From the IMG/VR virus record IMGVR_UViG_3300034106_001222, positions 1 through 32,190 of that record: DNA of 32,190 nucleotides; one strand, 5' to 3'. Shown in pieces: positions 1-8,272 of this stretch. The first letter of the stretch is position 1; each line of letters begins with the position of its first letter. The stretch comes from a virus. Made by a program: the position numbers and the translations under genes. The notes under the pieces are model-generated. The model was not told the origin of the DNA. It saw only the letters and a program-made list of their open reading frames with translations, and searched no databases.

Positions 1-35
1 GAACTCTGAGGAAGATTGGGATGAATTCAAAGATC
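1..35. repeat. Left copy of 35-bp terminal direct repeat
   Basis: These 35 bases are identical to 32156-32190. The large terminase reading frame continues from the right edge through this copy without a break. The simplest reading is an assembly overlap of a circular or circularly permuted genome of about 32,155 bp. A true 35-bp physical terminal repeat is possible but less likely, because it would split an essential gene. Confidence 0.9.
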
Positions 36-178
36 AACTTTTGATGTTCCCCGCCCAAGGTGTTCACGATGACTTACCTGATGCTCTCTCCTACATTGAC
101 CAACTGGCTGTAACCTCATACTTTGTTGATGACCAAGAAGATGAGTGGGAGCCTCTAGATATTATTTCGGGGATATAA
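1..178 (+). CDS. terL: Terminase large subunit, C-terminal end (continues from right edge)
   Basis: The frame starting at base 2 is open to TAA at 176-178 and encodes the nuclease-domain C-terminus. It includes HDDLPDALSYIDQL, the typical last acidic cluster of the RNase H-fold terminase nuclease, where the Asp residues help bind metal. Joined to 31074-32190 through the 35-bp overlap it gives one uninterrupted protein of about 419 aa, a normal length for the family. The stop directly abuts the portal ATG at 179, which is typical of coupled terminase-portal translation. Confidence 0.9.
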   Translation, partial: NSEEDWDEFKDQLLMFPAQGVHDDLPDALSYIDQLAVTSYFVDDQEDEWEPLDIISGI

Positions 179-2254
179 ATGGCAACAGACAAAGAAGTCA
201 AGCTAGAACAAAACGAGTTTTATCAGCCCACCGAGGCTGACGAAGAACTTACAGCATTTGTTACTGACCACTGCACTAAGTGGCGTGACTACAGAGATAC
301 TAACTTTCTTCCTGATTGGCTTGAATACGAGCGCATCTTCCGAGGTCAATGGGCTTCTGAAGACAAGACCCGTGAGTCTGAGCGTAGTCGAATCGTAACT
401 CCTGCTACCCAACAAGCAGTCGAGACTCGCCATGCTGAGATCATGGAAGCTATCTTTGGTCAGGGTGACTTCTTTGACATTGAGGACAACATCCAAGACG
501 TTAATGGAAACCCCATTGATGTTGAGATGATTAAAGCTCAGTTGATGGAAGACTTCAAGAAAGACAAGATCAGGAAATCTATCGACCAGATAGAGTTGAT
601 GGCTGAAATCTATGGAACAGGTATTGGCGAGATCATCGTCAAGACTGAGAAAGAATTTATTCCTGCCACTCAGCCTATTCCTAATCAGATGGGTCAAGCC
701 GCTATTGGCGTGATTGAGAGGGACAGGATTGGCGTGAAGATCATGCCTATCAACCCAAAGAATTTCTTGTTTGACCCTAATGGCACATCCATTGATGACT
801 GCATGGGCGTGGCTATTGAGAAGTATGTCTCTATCCACAAGGTTGTGGCTGGTATTGAAAAAGGCATCTACCGCAAGGTAGACATCACGCCCACCTACGA
901 AGATACTGACTTAGAGCCTACCCAAGAGGTAAGCCAGTACCAAGATGAAAAGGTTCTTTTGTTGACGTACTACGGGTTAGTTCCCCGTGAATACCTCAAC
1001 AACATGGAAGAGAATAAAGACATTGTTGAGTTGTTCCCTGAGAATTCAGCGGCTGAAGACTACACAGATATGGTTGAAGCCATTGTCGTGATTGCCAACG
1101 ATGGTTTGTTGCTTAAGGCTGAAGAAAACCCCTACATGATGAAAGATAGACCTGTAATGTCTTATCAAGACGATACAGTTCCGAACCGCTTGTTGGGGCG
1201 AGGTACAGTGGAAAAAGCCTTCAATATGCAGAAAGCTATTGATGCTCAGACTCGGGCTCACTTGGATTCACTCGCTTTGACCACTGCCCCTATGGTTGCT
1301 ATGGATGCCACACGCTTGCCCCGTGGTATGAAGTTTGAAGTCAAGGCTGGTAAGGCTATTTTGACCAATGGCAACCCAAATGAGATCATTTACCCGTTCA
1401 AGTTTGGTCAAAATGACCCCAATAACCTAGCAACCGCCAAAGAATTTGAGCGTATGTTGCTTCAGGCTACTGGTACATTGGACTCTAACGGCATGGTTTC
1501 ACAGTCTAGCCGTGATGGTGGTGGTATGTCGATGGCTGTTGCTTCCATCATCAAGAAATACAAGCGTACTTTGGTGAATTTCCAAGAAGATTTCCTTGTT
1601 CCATTCATCAAAAAAGCGGCTTTCCGCTATATGCAGTTTGACCCAGAGCGTTATCCCTCTGTGGACATGAATTTTGTGCCTACAGCCACCTTGGGCATCA
1701 TTGCTAGGGAGTATGAACAACAGCAATTCATTGGTTTGTTGCAGACTTTGGGTGCAAATACCCCTGTTTTGCCTATTCTGCTCAAAGGAATTGTAGGAAA
1801 CAGCAGTTTGTCTAACAGAATGGAGTTGATTGCCAAGCTGGATGAGATGATGCAACCTAATCCTCAACAGCAACAGATGGAGCAGATGCAACAAGAGTTG
1901 GCAATGCAAGCGGCACAGGCTCAGATTGCTGTTAACACCACTCAAGCAGAGCAAAATCGTGCTGAAGCTACGAAATTGTCTGTTGAGGCTCAGTTGATGC
2001 CGCAAGAAGTGCAAGCTAAGAACATGGCGGCAATAACCAAGAATCTTCCCAATGAAGATGACCAAGCATCTAGAGAATTTGACAAGCGAGTTAGGATTGC
2101 TGAATTGATGTTGAAGGAAGCTGACATCAAGAACAAGTCTAAGATTGTTGAATTGCAGATGGCTGAGAAAAACAATAAGATTTCAGGCATGGAAGAAGAC
2201 TTCTTGAATCAACTTACCCAACAGTTAAATTCAGCCCAAACTGGTACTCAATAA
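179..2254 (+). CDS. Portal protein
   Basis: This 691-aa protein follows the large terminase with no gap, the standard place for the portal: the dodecameric ring at the head vertex through which DNA is packaged and ejected. The N-terminal third is rich in acidic and aromatic residues (WRDYRDTNFLPDWLEYERIF, about residues 36-55), as in portals of podoviruses with P22-like or related heads. A central section carries VTPATQQAVETRHAEIMEAI and later DRPVMSYQDDTVPNRLLGRG, both typical of portal wing/stem regions. The C-terminus (about residues 555-640) is Gln-rich coiled coil (NPQQQQMEQMQQEL), as seen in portal barrels of this type. The size and the scaffold and coat genes downstream fit. Family placement is by pattern recognition only. 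Confidence 0.85.
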   Translation: MATDKEVKLEQNEFYQPTEADEELTAFVTDHCTKWRDYRDTNFLPDWLEYERIFRGQWASEDKTRESERSRIVTPATQQAVETRHAEIMEAIFGQGDFFDIEDNIQDVNGNPIDVEMIKAQLMEDFKKDKIRKSIDQIELMAEIYGTGIGEIIVKTEKEFIPATQPIPNQMGQAAIGVIERDRIGVKIMPINPKNFLFDPNGTSIDDCMGVAIEKYVSIHKVVAGIEKGIYRKVDITPTYEDTDLEPTQEVSQYQDEKVLLLTYYGLVPREYLNNMEENKDIVELFPENSAAEDYTDMVEAIVVIANDGLLLKAEENPYMMKDRPVMSYQDDTVPNRLLGRGTVEKAFNMQKAIDAQTRAHLDSLALTTAPMVAMDATRLPRGMKFEVKAGKAILTNGNPNEIIYPFKFGQNDPNNLATAKEFERMLLQATGTLDSNGMVSQSSRDGGGMSMAVASIIKKYKRTLVNFQEDFLVPFIKKAAFRYMQFDPERYPSVDMNFVPTATLGIIAREYEQQQFIGLLQTLGANTPVLPILLKGIVGNSSLSNRMELIAKLDEMMQPNPQQQQMEQMQQELAMQAAQAQIAVNTTQAEQNRAEATKLSVEAQLMPQEVQAKNMAAITKNLPNEDDQASREFDKRVRIAELMLKEADIKNKSKIVELQMAEKNNKISGMEEDFLNQLTQQLNSAQTGTQ

Positions 2255-4860
2255 TGGATGTAGAAAACCTAGCCAAAGAGTTAATTCTCAAGAATATGAC
2301 TCCTGAACAGCAGATGGCTGTTTTGGATTCTGTGCGTCAGTCGGTTCTTCAAGCCAAAGAAGTGCAAAAGAAGAAGATTGGTGAGAATGTTGACTTGGTT
2401 GTCCAAGCACTCAAGAAGATTGAATCTGACATTCGCAGTCGCTTTGATGATGTAGGTAACTCCATTGAAAAGCGTGTTGCATCTATCCAAGATGGTCGAG
2501 ATGGCGCTGATGGCAAGGATGGTCGAGATGGAAAAGACGGAAAAAACGGCAGGGATGGAGCAAAAGGTGATCGGGGTGAGCGTGGTCAAGATGGGCGTGA
2601 TGGAGTGGATGGTTCTGATGGTGTTTCTGTCTCCAATGCTCGTATTGATTTTGATGGTTCACTTATCATTACTCTGTCTAGCGGTGTTGAACTCAATGTT
2701 GGTGAGGTTGTTGCTCCTGATCTTGCTGAATCCATCAAAGTCATTACTAATGGTGGCGGCACTTCTCAGTATGTACTTGATACTCTAGCTTCTTTACAGA
2801 CACAGATTACCAATCTAATTCCTAGTCAGACAGGGAACTCAGGTAAGTTCTTAACTACCAATGGGACTAGCGTTTCTTGGGCTACTGTTTCTGGTGGTGG
2901 TGCGTTAAGTTATCAAGGAACTTGGAACGCATCTACTAATACGCCAACACTGGTAAGTAGCACTGGTGTTAATGGTTATTATTACATCGTTGCTACGGCT
3001 GGTTCTACCAATTTAAACGGCATCACTGATTGGCAAATTGGCGATTGGTTGTTGTTCAATGGCACTGTTTGGCAGAAGATTGACCAAAGTAACTTGGTTA
3101 CAAGTGTTGCTGGTAGAACTGGTGCTGTTACCTTATCAAATACTGACATCAGTGGTTTGGGTACGATGTCTACCCAAAATGCTAATTCTGTAGCTGTTAC
3201 AGGCGGGACAATAAATGGCACTACCATAGGCGCTACAACTGCTACAACTGGTGCATTTACAACAGTTACTGCATCTACAAGCCTTACAACTCCCACTGTT
3301 CAAGCAACAAACTCAGGTGGTTTGAGCCTCAAAAATTCTGCTGGTACAACCCAATTAAGCATGGGTGGTGGAGGTGGAGATAATTTATCACTGCTGGTAT
3401 CAACAAATATCAATGGAACAAATGCACAAATTGATATTAGCCCAACGGGTACGGGTCATGTTCACATAAAGCCTACAGGCGTTAATTCAATTGAGATTGC
3501 TCCTACTTATGTTGGCGAAATAGACAACATGACCATAGGTGCGACAACACCTAAGAATGGTAGTTTTGTTGATTTAAGTGTAACTGGAACAACAAGTTTT
3601 GATGGCAGTCAAGGCACTGTTGGACAAGTTCTTACTTCTGCTGGAACAGGTGCTACCCCTACTTGGACAACACCAACAACAGGAACAGTTACCTCTGTAA
3701 CAGGCACTTCTCCAGTTGCTTCTAGTGGTGGTGCTACTCCTGCCATATCTTTAGAGGCAAATTATGGGGATACTCAAAATCCTTATGCGTCTAAGACTGC
3801 AAACTATGTTTTAGCCGCACCTAATGGCAGTTCTGGCGCACCTACATTCAGAGCAATTGTTGCCGCTGATATTCCTACACTAAATCAAAATACCACTGGC
3901 ACGGCATCGAATGTTACTGGTACTGTTGCAATTGCCAATGGTGGTACTGGAGCAACAACACTTGATGGTGCTGGTATTGTTACTAAAACAGATACACAGA
4001 CATTAACAAACAAAACATTAACATCCCCTGTTATTTCAAGTATTTCCAATACAGGAACTTTGACTTTACCCACAACAACAGGAACAGTTGCATTAACAAG
4101 TAATATTGTTGAAATTCAACCAATTTCCGCTTCTGTCGCAAGCAATGCTTTAACAATTACAGCATCTCAGCTTAGACTTGATTTTCGTTCCACTACATTA
4201 GGAAGTGGAGCAGTTACAACTGTTACTGGAACACCATCAAATTTAGTAATTTCAAGCGGTTCAACTCTTGGAACAGTAAACGCACAGCAATCACGAATTG
4301 TAGTGATAGCTATGAACAATGCTGGAACAATTGAGTTAGCCGCTGTAAATATCGGTGGTGGAACTCAACTTGATGAAACAAACCTTATTAGCACAACCGC
4401 TGAAGGTGGTGCTGGTGCGGCTGATAGTGCAAGTGTAATTTATTCAACAACAGCTAGAACATCTCTTGCATATCGTGTGATTGGTTTTATTCAATCCACT
4501 CAAGCAACAGCAGGAACATGGGCAACTGCTCCGTCAACTATTCAGGGTGTTGGTGGTCAGGCTTTAACTGCATTGAGTTCTCTAGGTTATGGGCAAACTT
4601 GGCAAAACGTAGCGGCAAGTAGGGCGCTTGGCACTACCTACTACAACACAACAGGTAAGCCAATTCTGGTTTCTGCAACTCCTCAAGCAACTACAAATGG
4701 CACTTCTACACTGGTTGTTAATGGCATTGAAGCTAGCAGATCAGTCCCATCTGCAAATCTTGGAATTGCTGTAACTTCAATAGTTCCATCAGGAGGAACT
4801 TATGTTGTAGACAATAATCAAGCATCTAAATCAATTATTTCTTGGGCAGAACTTCGTTAA
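2254..4860 (+). CDS. Tail fibre/receptor-binding protein with collagen-like segment
   Basis: This 868-aa protein starts at an ATG that overlaps the portal stop (TAATG). Residues 1-75 are charged and helical, possibly a virion anchor. Residues 81-125 form 15 uninterrupted Gly-X-Y triplets (GRDGADGKDGRDGKD...), a collagen-like trimeric stalk. The rest is low-complexity, Thr/Ser/Gly-rich beta sequence with fibre-type repeats, such as GGTGATTLDG (about residue 562), TQTLTNKTLTSPVIS (about residue 580) and an earlier GTINGTTIGATTATTGAFTT block. These are common in phage fibres that trimerise and bind host surfaces. Its position between portal and scaffold is unusual, since fibres normally sit after the tail genes. 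The distal C-terminus (about residues 620-868) has few repeats and is the likely receptor-binding head. No chaperone or endosialidase motif was recognised. Confidence 0.8.
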   Translation: MDVENLAKELILKNMTPEQQMAVLDSVRQSVLQAKEVQKKKIGENVDLVVQALKKIESDIRSRFDDVGNSIEKRVASIQDGRDGADGKDGRDGKDGKNGRDGAKGDRGERGQDGRDGVDGSDGVSVSNARIDFDGSLIITLSSGVELNVGEVVAPDLAESIKVITNGGGTSQYVLDTLASLQTQITNLIPSQTGNSGKFLTTNGTSVSWATVSGGGALSYQGTWNASTNTPTLVSSTGVNGYYYIVATAGSTNLNGITDWQIGDWLLFNGTVWQKIDQSNLVTSVAGRTGAVTLSNTDISGLGTMSTQNANSVAVTGGTINGTTIGATTATTGAFTTVTASTSLTTPTVQATNSGGLSLKNSAGTTQLSMGGGGGDNLSLLVSTNINGTNAQIDISPTGTGHVHIKPTGVNSIEIAPTYVGEIDNMTIGATTPKNGSFVDLSVTGTTSFDGSQGTVGQVLTSAGTGATPTWTTPTTGTVTSVTGTSPVASSGGATPAISLEANYGDTQNPYASKTANYVLAAPNGSSGAPTFRAIVAADIPTLNQNTTGTASNVTGTVAIANGGTGATTLDGAGIVTKTDTQTLTNKTLTSPVISSISNTGTLTLPTTTGTVALTSNIVEIQPISASVASNALTITASQLRLDFRSTTLGSGAVTTVTGTPSNLVISSGSTLGTVNAQQSRIVVIAMNNAGTIELAAVNIGGGTQLDETNLISTTAEGGAGAADSASVIYSTTARTSLAYRVIGFIQSTQATAGTWATAPSTIQGVGGQALTALSSLGYGQTWQNVAASRALGTTYYNTTGKPILVSATPQATTNGTSTLVVNGIEASRSVPSANLGIAVTSIVPSGGTYVVDNNQASKSIISWAELR

Positions 4861-4869
4861 AGGTAAATC

Positions 4870-5136
4870 ATGCACTACAAAGCCCCAGACAATTCTTTGC
4901 ACTTCCTTGATGACGATAGTTTCGCTCATCTTCTCCCCGCTGGATCTGTTGCCATTACGGATGCAGAAGCTGAAGCATTGCGCCCTGTGTACACATTGAC
5001 GTATGCTGAAAAACGTGCGGCTGAATATCCTCCAATGACTGATTATCTTGATGGTGTAGTAAAAGGCGATCAAGTGCAGATTGATAAATACATTGCTGAT
5101 TGTTTGGCAATCAAAGCAAAATACTCTAAAAGTTAA
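4870..5136 (+). CDS. XkdW-like small tail-associated protein
   Basis: This 88-aa protein lies 9 bp after the fibre gene, with AAAGGTAAATC just before its ATG. The C-terminal half (EYPPMTDYLDGVVKGDQVQI followed by DKYIADCLAIKAKY) matches the recurring pattern of small XkdW-type phage proteins encoded next to fibre genes, whose biochemical role is not established. The N-terminus (YKAPDNSLHFLDDDSFAHLLP) resembles the short domains attached to tail-fibre assembly proteins. Adjacency suggests that it assists or decorates the fibre, but this is inference. Confidence 0.6.
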   Translation: MHYKAPDNSLHFLDDDSFAHLLPAGSVAITDAEAEALRPVYTLTYAEKRAAEYPPMTDYLDGVVKGDQVQIDKYIADCLAIKAKYSKS

Positions 5137-5138
5137 AA

Positions 5139-5378
5139 ATGACCCCTGAACTACAAAAGTATTACGAATCCCGATTTGAAATGATGGGCATGGAAGGCTG
5201 GAAGGAATTGTGCATAGATATTGACAATATGATAGAGTCGCTCAATAATCTAAGCGTTATTCCTGATGAAAAGACCTTAATGTTCAAAAAAGGTGAACTT
5301 TCCATCTTGACTTGGCTGAAAACCTTGAAAGAGGTCAGTGAACGAGCCTACGAGGAATTGAATGAAAAGAATTTATGA
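5139..5378 (+). CDS. Hypothetical protein, conserved type in phage structural operons
   Basis: This 79-aa, mostly helical acidic protein begins with MTPELQKYYESRFEMMGMEG. Proteins with this opening recur in environmental podovirus structural regions between portal and scaffold genes, with no known function. It starts 3 bp after the preceding stop and overlaps the next gene by 17 bp, so it is clearly part of the late operon. No metal site, membrane segment or known fold was recognised. Confidence 0.65.
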   Translation: MTPELQKYYESRFEMMGMEGWKELCIDIDNMIESLNNLSVIPDEKTLMFKKGELSILTWLKTLKEVSERAYEELNEKNL

Positions 5379-5589
5379 ATTTGTCTGCGAAAGTGGACAC
5401 AGAATTGAGAGGTACTGTGATTATGAGACACAGGAAACTCAGTGTGAGTGCGGTGGTTCAGCCAATCGCACAATCTCTGCTCCAAGCATTAACTTGGAAG
5501 GTTGGTCGGGTCATTTTCCATCTTCATGGATGAAATTTGACAAGAAACATCGTGATAAGTTAGTGCAAGAGCAAAAAACCACAACATAA
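5362..5589 (+). CDS. FmdB-like zinc-ribbon protein
   Basis: This 75-aa protein has an N-terminal zinc-ribbon pattern: YEFVCESGHRIERYCDYE followed by CECGGSANRTIS. The cysteines at about residues 9, 19, 28 and 30 and a nearby His could bind one zinc. The organisation (short Tyr/Phe-rich start, Cys pair, CxCGG, then R-x-I) follows the FmdB/CxxC zinc-ribbon family, which is often found in phage head operons without a proven role. The gene overlaps its upstream neighbour by 17 bp. The tail (SWMKFDKKHRDKLVQEQK) is basic, so nucleic-acid or protein binding is possible. Confidence 0.65.
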   Translation: MKRIYEFVCESGHRIERYCDYETQETQCECGGSANRTISAPSINLEGWSGHFPSSWMKFDKKHRDKLVQEQKTTT

Positions 5590-5644
5590 GCATTTATGCC
5601 GTTGTGTATCCTAGAACCCAAAAGTGGCAGGAAAAAGGAAAAAT

Positions 5645-6406
5645 ATGTTGATAGATAATCCAGATGAGATGTTAGGTGAGTTAGAGACTGTTGAAAAGCA
5701 GAAACTTGAAACCAGTATTGAGCCGATGAGTAATGACATTCCCGACAAGTATCGGGGCAAAGAGTTGTCAGACATCATCAAAATGCACCAAGAAGCTGAG
5801 AAGCTGATTGGTAAACAGGCTCAAGAAGTTGGTGAAGTACGCAAATTAGCAGATGAACTCATCAAGCAAAACCTTGCTGGTAAACCTCAACCTATTAAAG
5901 AGGAAGAACCTGAAGTAGATTTCTTTGAGAATCCACAGGCGGCGGTTCGTAAGACTGTTGATAACCATCCTGATGTACTTGCGGCTAGACAAGCTGGTCA
6001 AGAGTTCAAAAAGATGCAAATTCAGCAAAAGTTAGCGGCAGAACATCCTGATTTTGGTCAGATTGTTCAAGACCCAGACTTTGCAAATTGGGTGAAATCT
6101 TCACCTATTCGCATTGGTTTGTACGCTAAAGCTGATGGTGAGTTTGACTATGACAGTGCTAATGAATTGCTGAGTACCTATAAGCAGTTGAAGGGCGTTA
6201 AGGCTAAACAGACTAATGAAGCAGGGGAAACTCAGCGCAAGTCAAACCTTAAGGCGGCAACAGTTGATGTAGGTGGCAGTGGAGAGTCTGGAAAGAGAGT
6301 CTATCGCAGGGCAGACCTTATTCGGCTGAAGATGACTGACCCAAACCGCTACGATGCCTTGAGTGATGAGATCATGCAAGCGTATCAAGAGGGTAGGGTC
6401 AAATAA
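5645..6406 (+). CDS. Capsid scaffolding protein
   Basis: This 253-aa, acidic, mostly helical protein sits immediately before the major coat gene, the classic place for the scaffold that guides procapsid assembly and then leaves. It has a long charged helical section (IIKMHQEAEKLIGKQAQEV and onward), a middle with Pro/Glu-rich linker and DHPDV-type segments, and a basic C-terminus (KRVYRRADLIRLK), as expected for a coat-binding helix-turn-helix tail. An in-frame GTG at 5624 would add 7 residues. I chose the ATG at 5645 because AGGA at 5636-5639 lies 5 bp upstream of it, while the GTG has no ribosome-binding site. The call rests on position and composition. Confidence 0.75.
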   Translation: MLIDNPDEMLGELETVEKQKLETSIEPMSNDIPDKYRGKELSDIIKMHQEAEKLIGKQAQEVGEVRKLADELIKQNLAGKPQPIKEEEPEVDFFENPQAAVRKTVDNHPDVLAARQAGQEFKKMQIQQKLAAEHPDFGQIVQDPDFANWVKSSPIRIGLYAKADGEFDYDSANELLSTYKQLKGVKAKQTNEAGETQRKSNLKAATVDVGGSGESGKRVYRRADLIRLKMTDPNRYDALSDEIMQAYQEGRVK

Positions 6407-6436
6407 CTTAACTTTTGATTTTATTGGAGTACACAA

Positions 6437-7420
6437 ATGGCAACATCATTTTCCCCCACCAATTCGGTGACAGTAACAACCGCTGACAAATTCATTCCTG
6501 ATATTTGGTCAGACGAAATCGTTGCGGCTTATAAGAAAAACCTCGTTTTAGCTAACTTGGTTATGAAGATGAACTTCAAGGGCAAGAAAGGTGACACTGT
6601 TCACATTCCTGCACCTACCCGTGGTTCAGCTTCTGCTAAAGCCGCAGAGACAGCAGTCACTTTGATTGCCGCTACTGAGTCTGAAGTCACTGTGTCTATC
6701 AACAAGCACTATGAATATAGCCGCTTGATTGAAGATATCGTTGAGGCACAGGCTTTGAACTCTATGCGTCAGTTCTACACTTCTGATGCTGGTTACGCCT
6801 TGTCTCGTCAAGTTGATACCGACTTGGTTCAGCTTGGTCGTTTGGCTAATGGCGGTTCTACTGGCGCTCAGTACGGCTCTGCTTTCATCGGCGGTGACGG
6901 AACAACTACCTTTGACTACACCGCAAACACCAACACTGGTAATGCGTCTGCATTGACTGATGCCGCTATTCGCCGCACCATTCAGCGTTTGGATGACAAC
7001 GATACTCCTATGGACAATCGTTTCTTCTTGATTCCTCCCTCAAGCCGCAACACTTTGATGGGTCTGGCTCGCTACACCGAACAAGCATTTGTAGGTAATG
7101 GCGATGCTATCCGCAATGGTGAAATCGGTAATCTCTATGGTATCCCCGTGTTCACTTCCAGCAACGCTGACTCAGCATCTGCAACTGCCGCTTTCCCAAC
7201 TAGCGGTTCTGCTATTGCTCGTGTCTGCTTGATGGGTCACAAGGACTCTATGGTTCTGGTTGAGCAAGTTGGTGTACGTTCACAAGTTCAGTACAAACAA
7301 GAGTATTTGGCTACTCTGTTTACATCTGACACTTTGTATGGCGTTGCCGCTTTGCGTAATGCCGCTACTGTGGGAGCCGCTAAGTCGTCTTCTATGTTCG
7401 CTTTGGTTGTTCCTAGCTAA
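6437..7420 (+). CDS. Major capsid (coat) protein
   Basis: This 327-aa protein follows the scaffold and has a strong site (TTGGAG, 9 bp before ATG). The N-terminus (FIPDIWSDEIVAAYKKNLVL, then KGKKGDTVHIPAP) and the following VTVSINKHYEYSRLIEDIVE are characteristic of HK97-fold coat proteins in podoviruses with a scaffold-dependent, P22/N4-type arrangement. The section around RFFLIPPSSRNTLMGL, then GNLYGIPVFTSSN, is the usual A-domain pattern of these coats. Codon use is even and G/C-balanced compared with neighbours, as expected for the most highly expressed gene. It is closely followed by a strong hairpin terminator. Confidence 0.88.
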   Translation: MATSFSPTNSVTVTTADKFIPDIWSDEIVAAYKKNLVLANLVMKMNFKGKKGDTVHIPAPTRGSASAKAAETAVTLIAATESEVTVSINKHYEYSRLIEDIVEAQALNSMRQFYTSDAGYALSRQVDTDLVQLGRLANGGSTGAQYGSAFIGGDGTTTFDYTANTNTGNASALTDAAIRRTIQRLDDNDTPMDNRFFLIPPSSRNTLMGLARYTEQAFVGNGDAIRNGEIGNLYGIPVFTSSNADSASATAAFPTSGSAIARVCLMGHKDSMVLVEQVGVRSQVQYKQEYLATLFTSDTLYGVAALRNAATVGAAKSSSMFALVVPS

Positions 7421-7428
7421 TAGTAGTT

Positions 7429-7459
7429 TCCCCCTGCCTTAGTGGTGGGGGGACTTTTT
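7429..7459 (+). terminator. Rho-independent terminator after the coat gene
   Basis: A 10-bp stem, TCCCCCTGCC with GGTGGGGGGA (two G-T pairs), encloses the 5-nt loop TTAGT and is followed by CTTTTT. It lies between the coat stop and the next ribosome-binding site. It is probably a partial terminator that lowers expression of genes beyond the coat. Confidence 0.8.
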
Positions 7460-7481
7460 AACCTAATTAGGAGAAATCAAA

Positions 7482-7808
7482 ATGGCATCAGCAACAGCAG
7501 TCGTTTCCCGCAGGGGCAATGACCAATTTCGTGGTCTGTTTACAGATACTTGGGATGTTTCATGTACTTTAGATAGCGGCTCAGTCGCTACTACAGCTAC
7601 AGCTACAGACACAGTAACTGTTGCAGGAGTGGCTTTGGGTGACATGGTTCTTGGTATGTCAGTTGGTGTAAGTGAAGCAGGATTGGTTCGCCGAGCCTAT
7701 GTTTCAGCCGCCAACACTGTGACTATCGTGACCTATAACCCAACAGCAGGTTCTGTTGATTTAGCTTCAACTACATTGCAACTTATTATTGGTCGCCCTG
7801 TGGTTTAA
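7482..7808 (+). CDS. Probable capsid decoration or minor structural protein
   Basis: This 108-aa, Ala/Thr/Val-rich protein has almost no charged patches and alternating beta-type sequence (TATATDTVTVAGVALGDMVL). It is preceded by TTAGGAGAAATCAAA. Its place directly after the coat gene, small size and beta-rich composition fit a head-decoration protein that binds the outside of the expanded shell. It is the only gene between two strong hairpins, so it may have its own expression level. No family was recognised. A head-tail joining protein is an alternative. Confidence 0.5.
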   Translation: MASATAVVSRRGNDQFRGLFTDTWDVSCTLDSGSVATTATATDTVTVAGVALGDMVLGMSVGVSEAGLVRRAYVSAANTVTIVTYNPTAGSVDLASTTLQLIIGRPVV

Positions 7809-7813
7809 TGATG

Positions 7814-7840
7814 GGGGGGGTAGTCCCCCCTATCTCTTTT
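7814..7840 (+). terminator. Hairpin terminator after the decoration-like gene
   Basis: A run of G pairs with CCCCCC across the 4-nt loop TAGT (stem 7815-7820 with 7825-7830), followed by TATCTCTTTT. The stem is all G-C and the T-tract is imperfect, so termination is probably partial. The next ATG (7851) follows closely. Confidence 0.6.
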
Positions 7841-7850
7841 AAGGGGTTTT

Positions 7851-8066
7851 ATGGCTACTTTTCGTTGTCTACAATCGGGTAATTGTGTGACTTTTACCCT
7901 CCAACATGATATTGACTCTATGGAAGGTCATCAGGGTTATGTTTTGGTAGATGAAGAAGTAACCATAGAGTCTGTAGAATCAGAACTTAGAACAGATACC
8001 GCATTTGCGCCTGTCATTCCAACAATTAAGCGTATGGGAAGACCCAGAAAGGTAGCAAATGTCTGA
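7851..8066 (+). CDS. Hypothetical small protein of the head region
   Basis: This 71-aa protein starts after AAGGGGTTTT. The opening MATFRCLQSGNCVTFTLQHD, then DSMEGHQGYVLVDE, is a pattern seen in many small phage structural-operon proteins that read as a beta-rich fold of unknown role. The tail KRMGRPRKVANV is a basic, AT-hook-like segment (GRPRK), so contact with DNA is conceivable. It overlaps the next gene by 8 bp, which suggests translational coupling. Confidence 0.6.
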   Translation: MATFRCLQSGNCVTFTLQHDIDSMEGHQGYVLVDEEVTIESVESELRTDTAFAPVIPTIKRMGRPRKVANV

Positions 8067-8262
8067 AGTTGACGCAAGAGACTTTGGTAAGTTAGAGGCT
8101 CAAGTAGAGGCTCTACAAAAGGAAGTCCACTCACTTAGTACCGATGTAAAAACATTGCTTGAACTTGCCAACAAAGGCAAAGGTGGTTTTTGGATGGGTA
8201 TGACAATCGCTTCATTCATGGGCGGTTTCATTACCTTTATTGCTGATCGACTCTGGAAATAA
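8059..8262 (+). CDS. Coiled-coil plus C-terminal membrane-segment protein (XhlA-like architecture)
   Basis: This 67-aa protein has heptad-rich helix at about residues 8-40 (DFGKLEAQVEALQKEVHSLS), then a single hydrophobic segment (WMGMTIASFMGGFITFIADR) and a short basic end. The coiled coil followed by a C-terminal membrane anchor is the architecture of XhlA/hemolysin-type holin accessories. It sits far from the lysis genes, so a membrane-anchored assembly role is also possible. It overlaps its upstream gene by 8 bp. Confidence 0.55.
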   Translation: MSEVDARDFGKLEAQVEALQKEVHSLSTDVKTLLELANKGKGGFWMGMTIASFMGGFITFIADRLWK

Positions 8263-8272
8263 GGAAAATACT

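Noticed and set aside
203-2190. Several minus-strand open frames (203-838, 1046-1261, 1499-2065, 1651-1836, 1990-2190) inside the portal gene
   Set aside because: They have no ribosome-binding sites and lie antisense to a well-supported portal gene. Composition looks like a mirror of the real frame.
2465-2788. 107-aa plus-strand frame in the collagen-like segment
   Set aside because: It is a Met/Val-rich by-product of the repeated GATGG codons of the Gly-X-Y region, with no start site.
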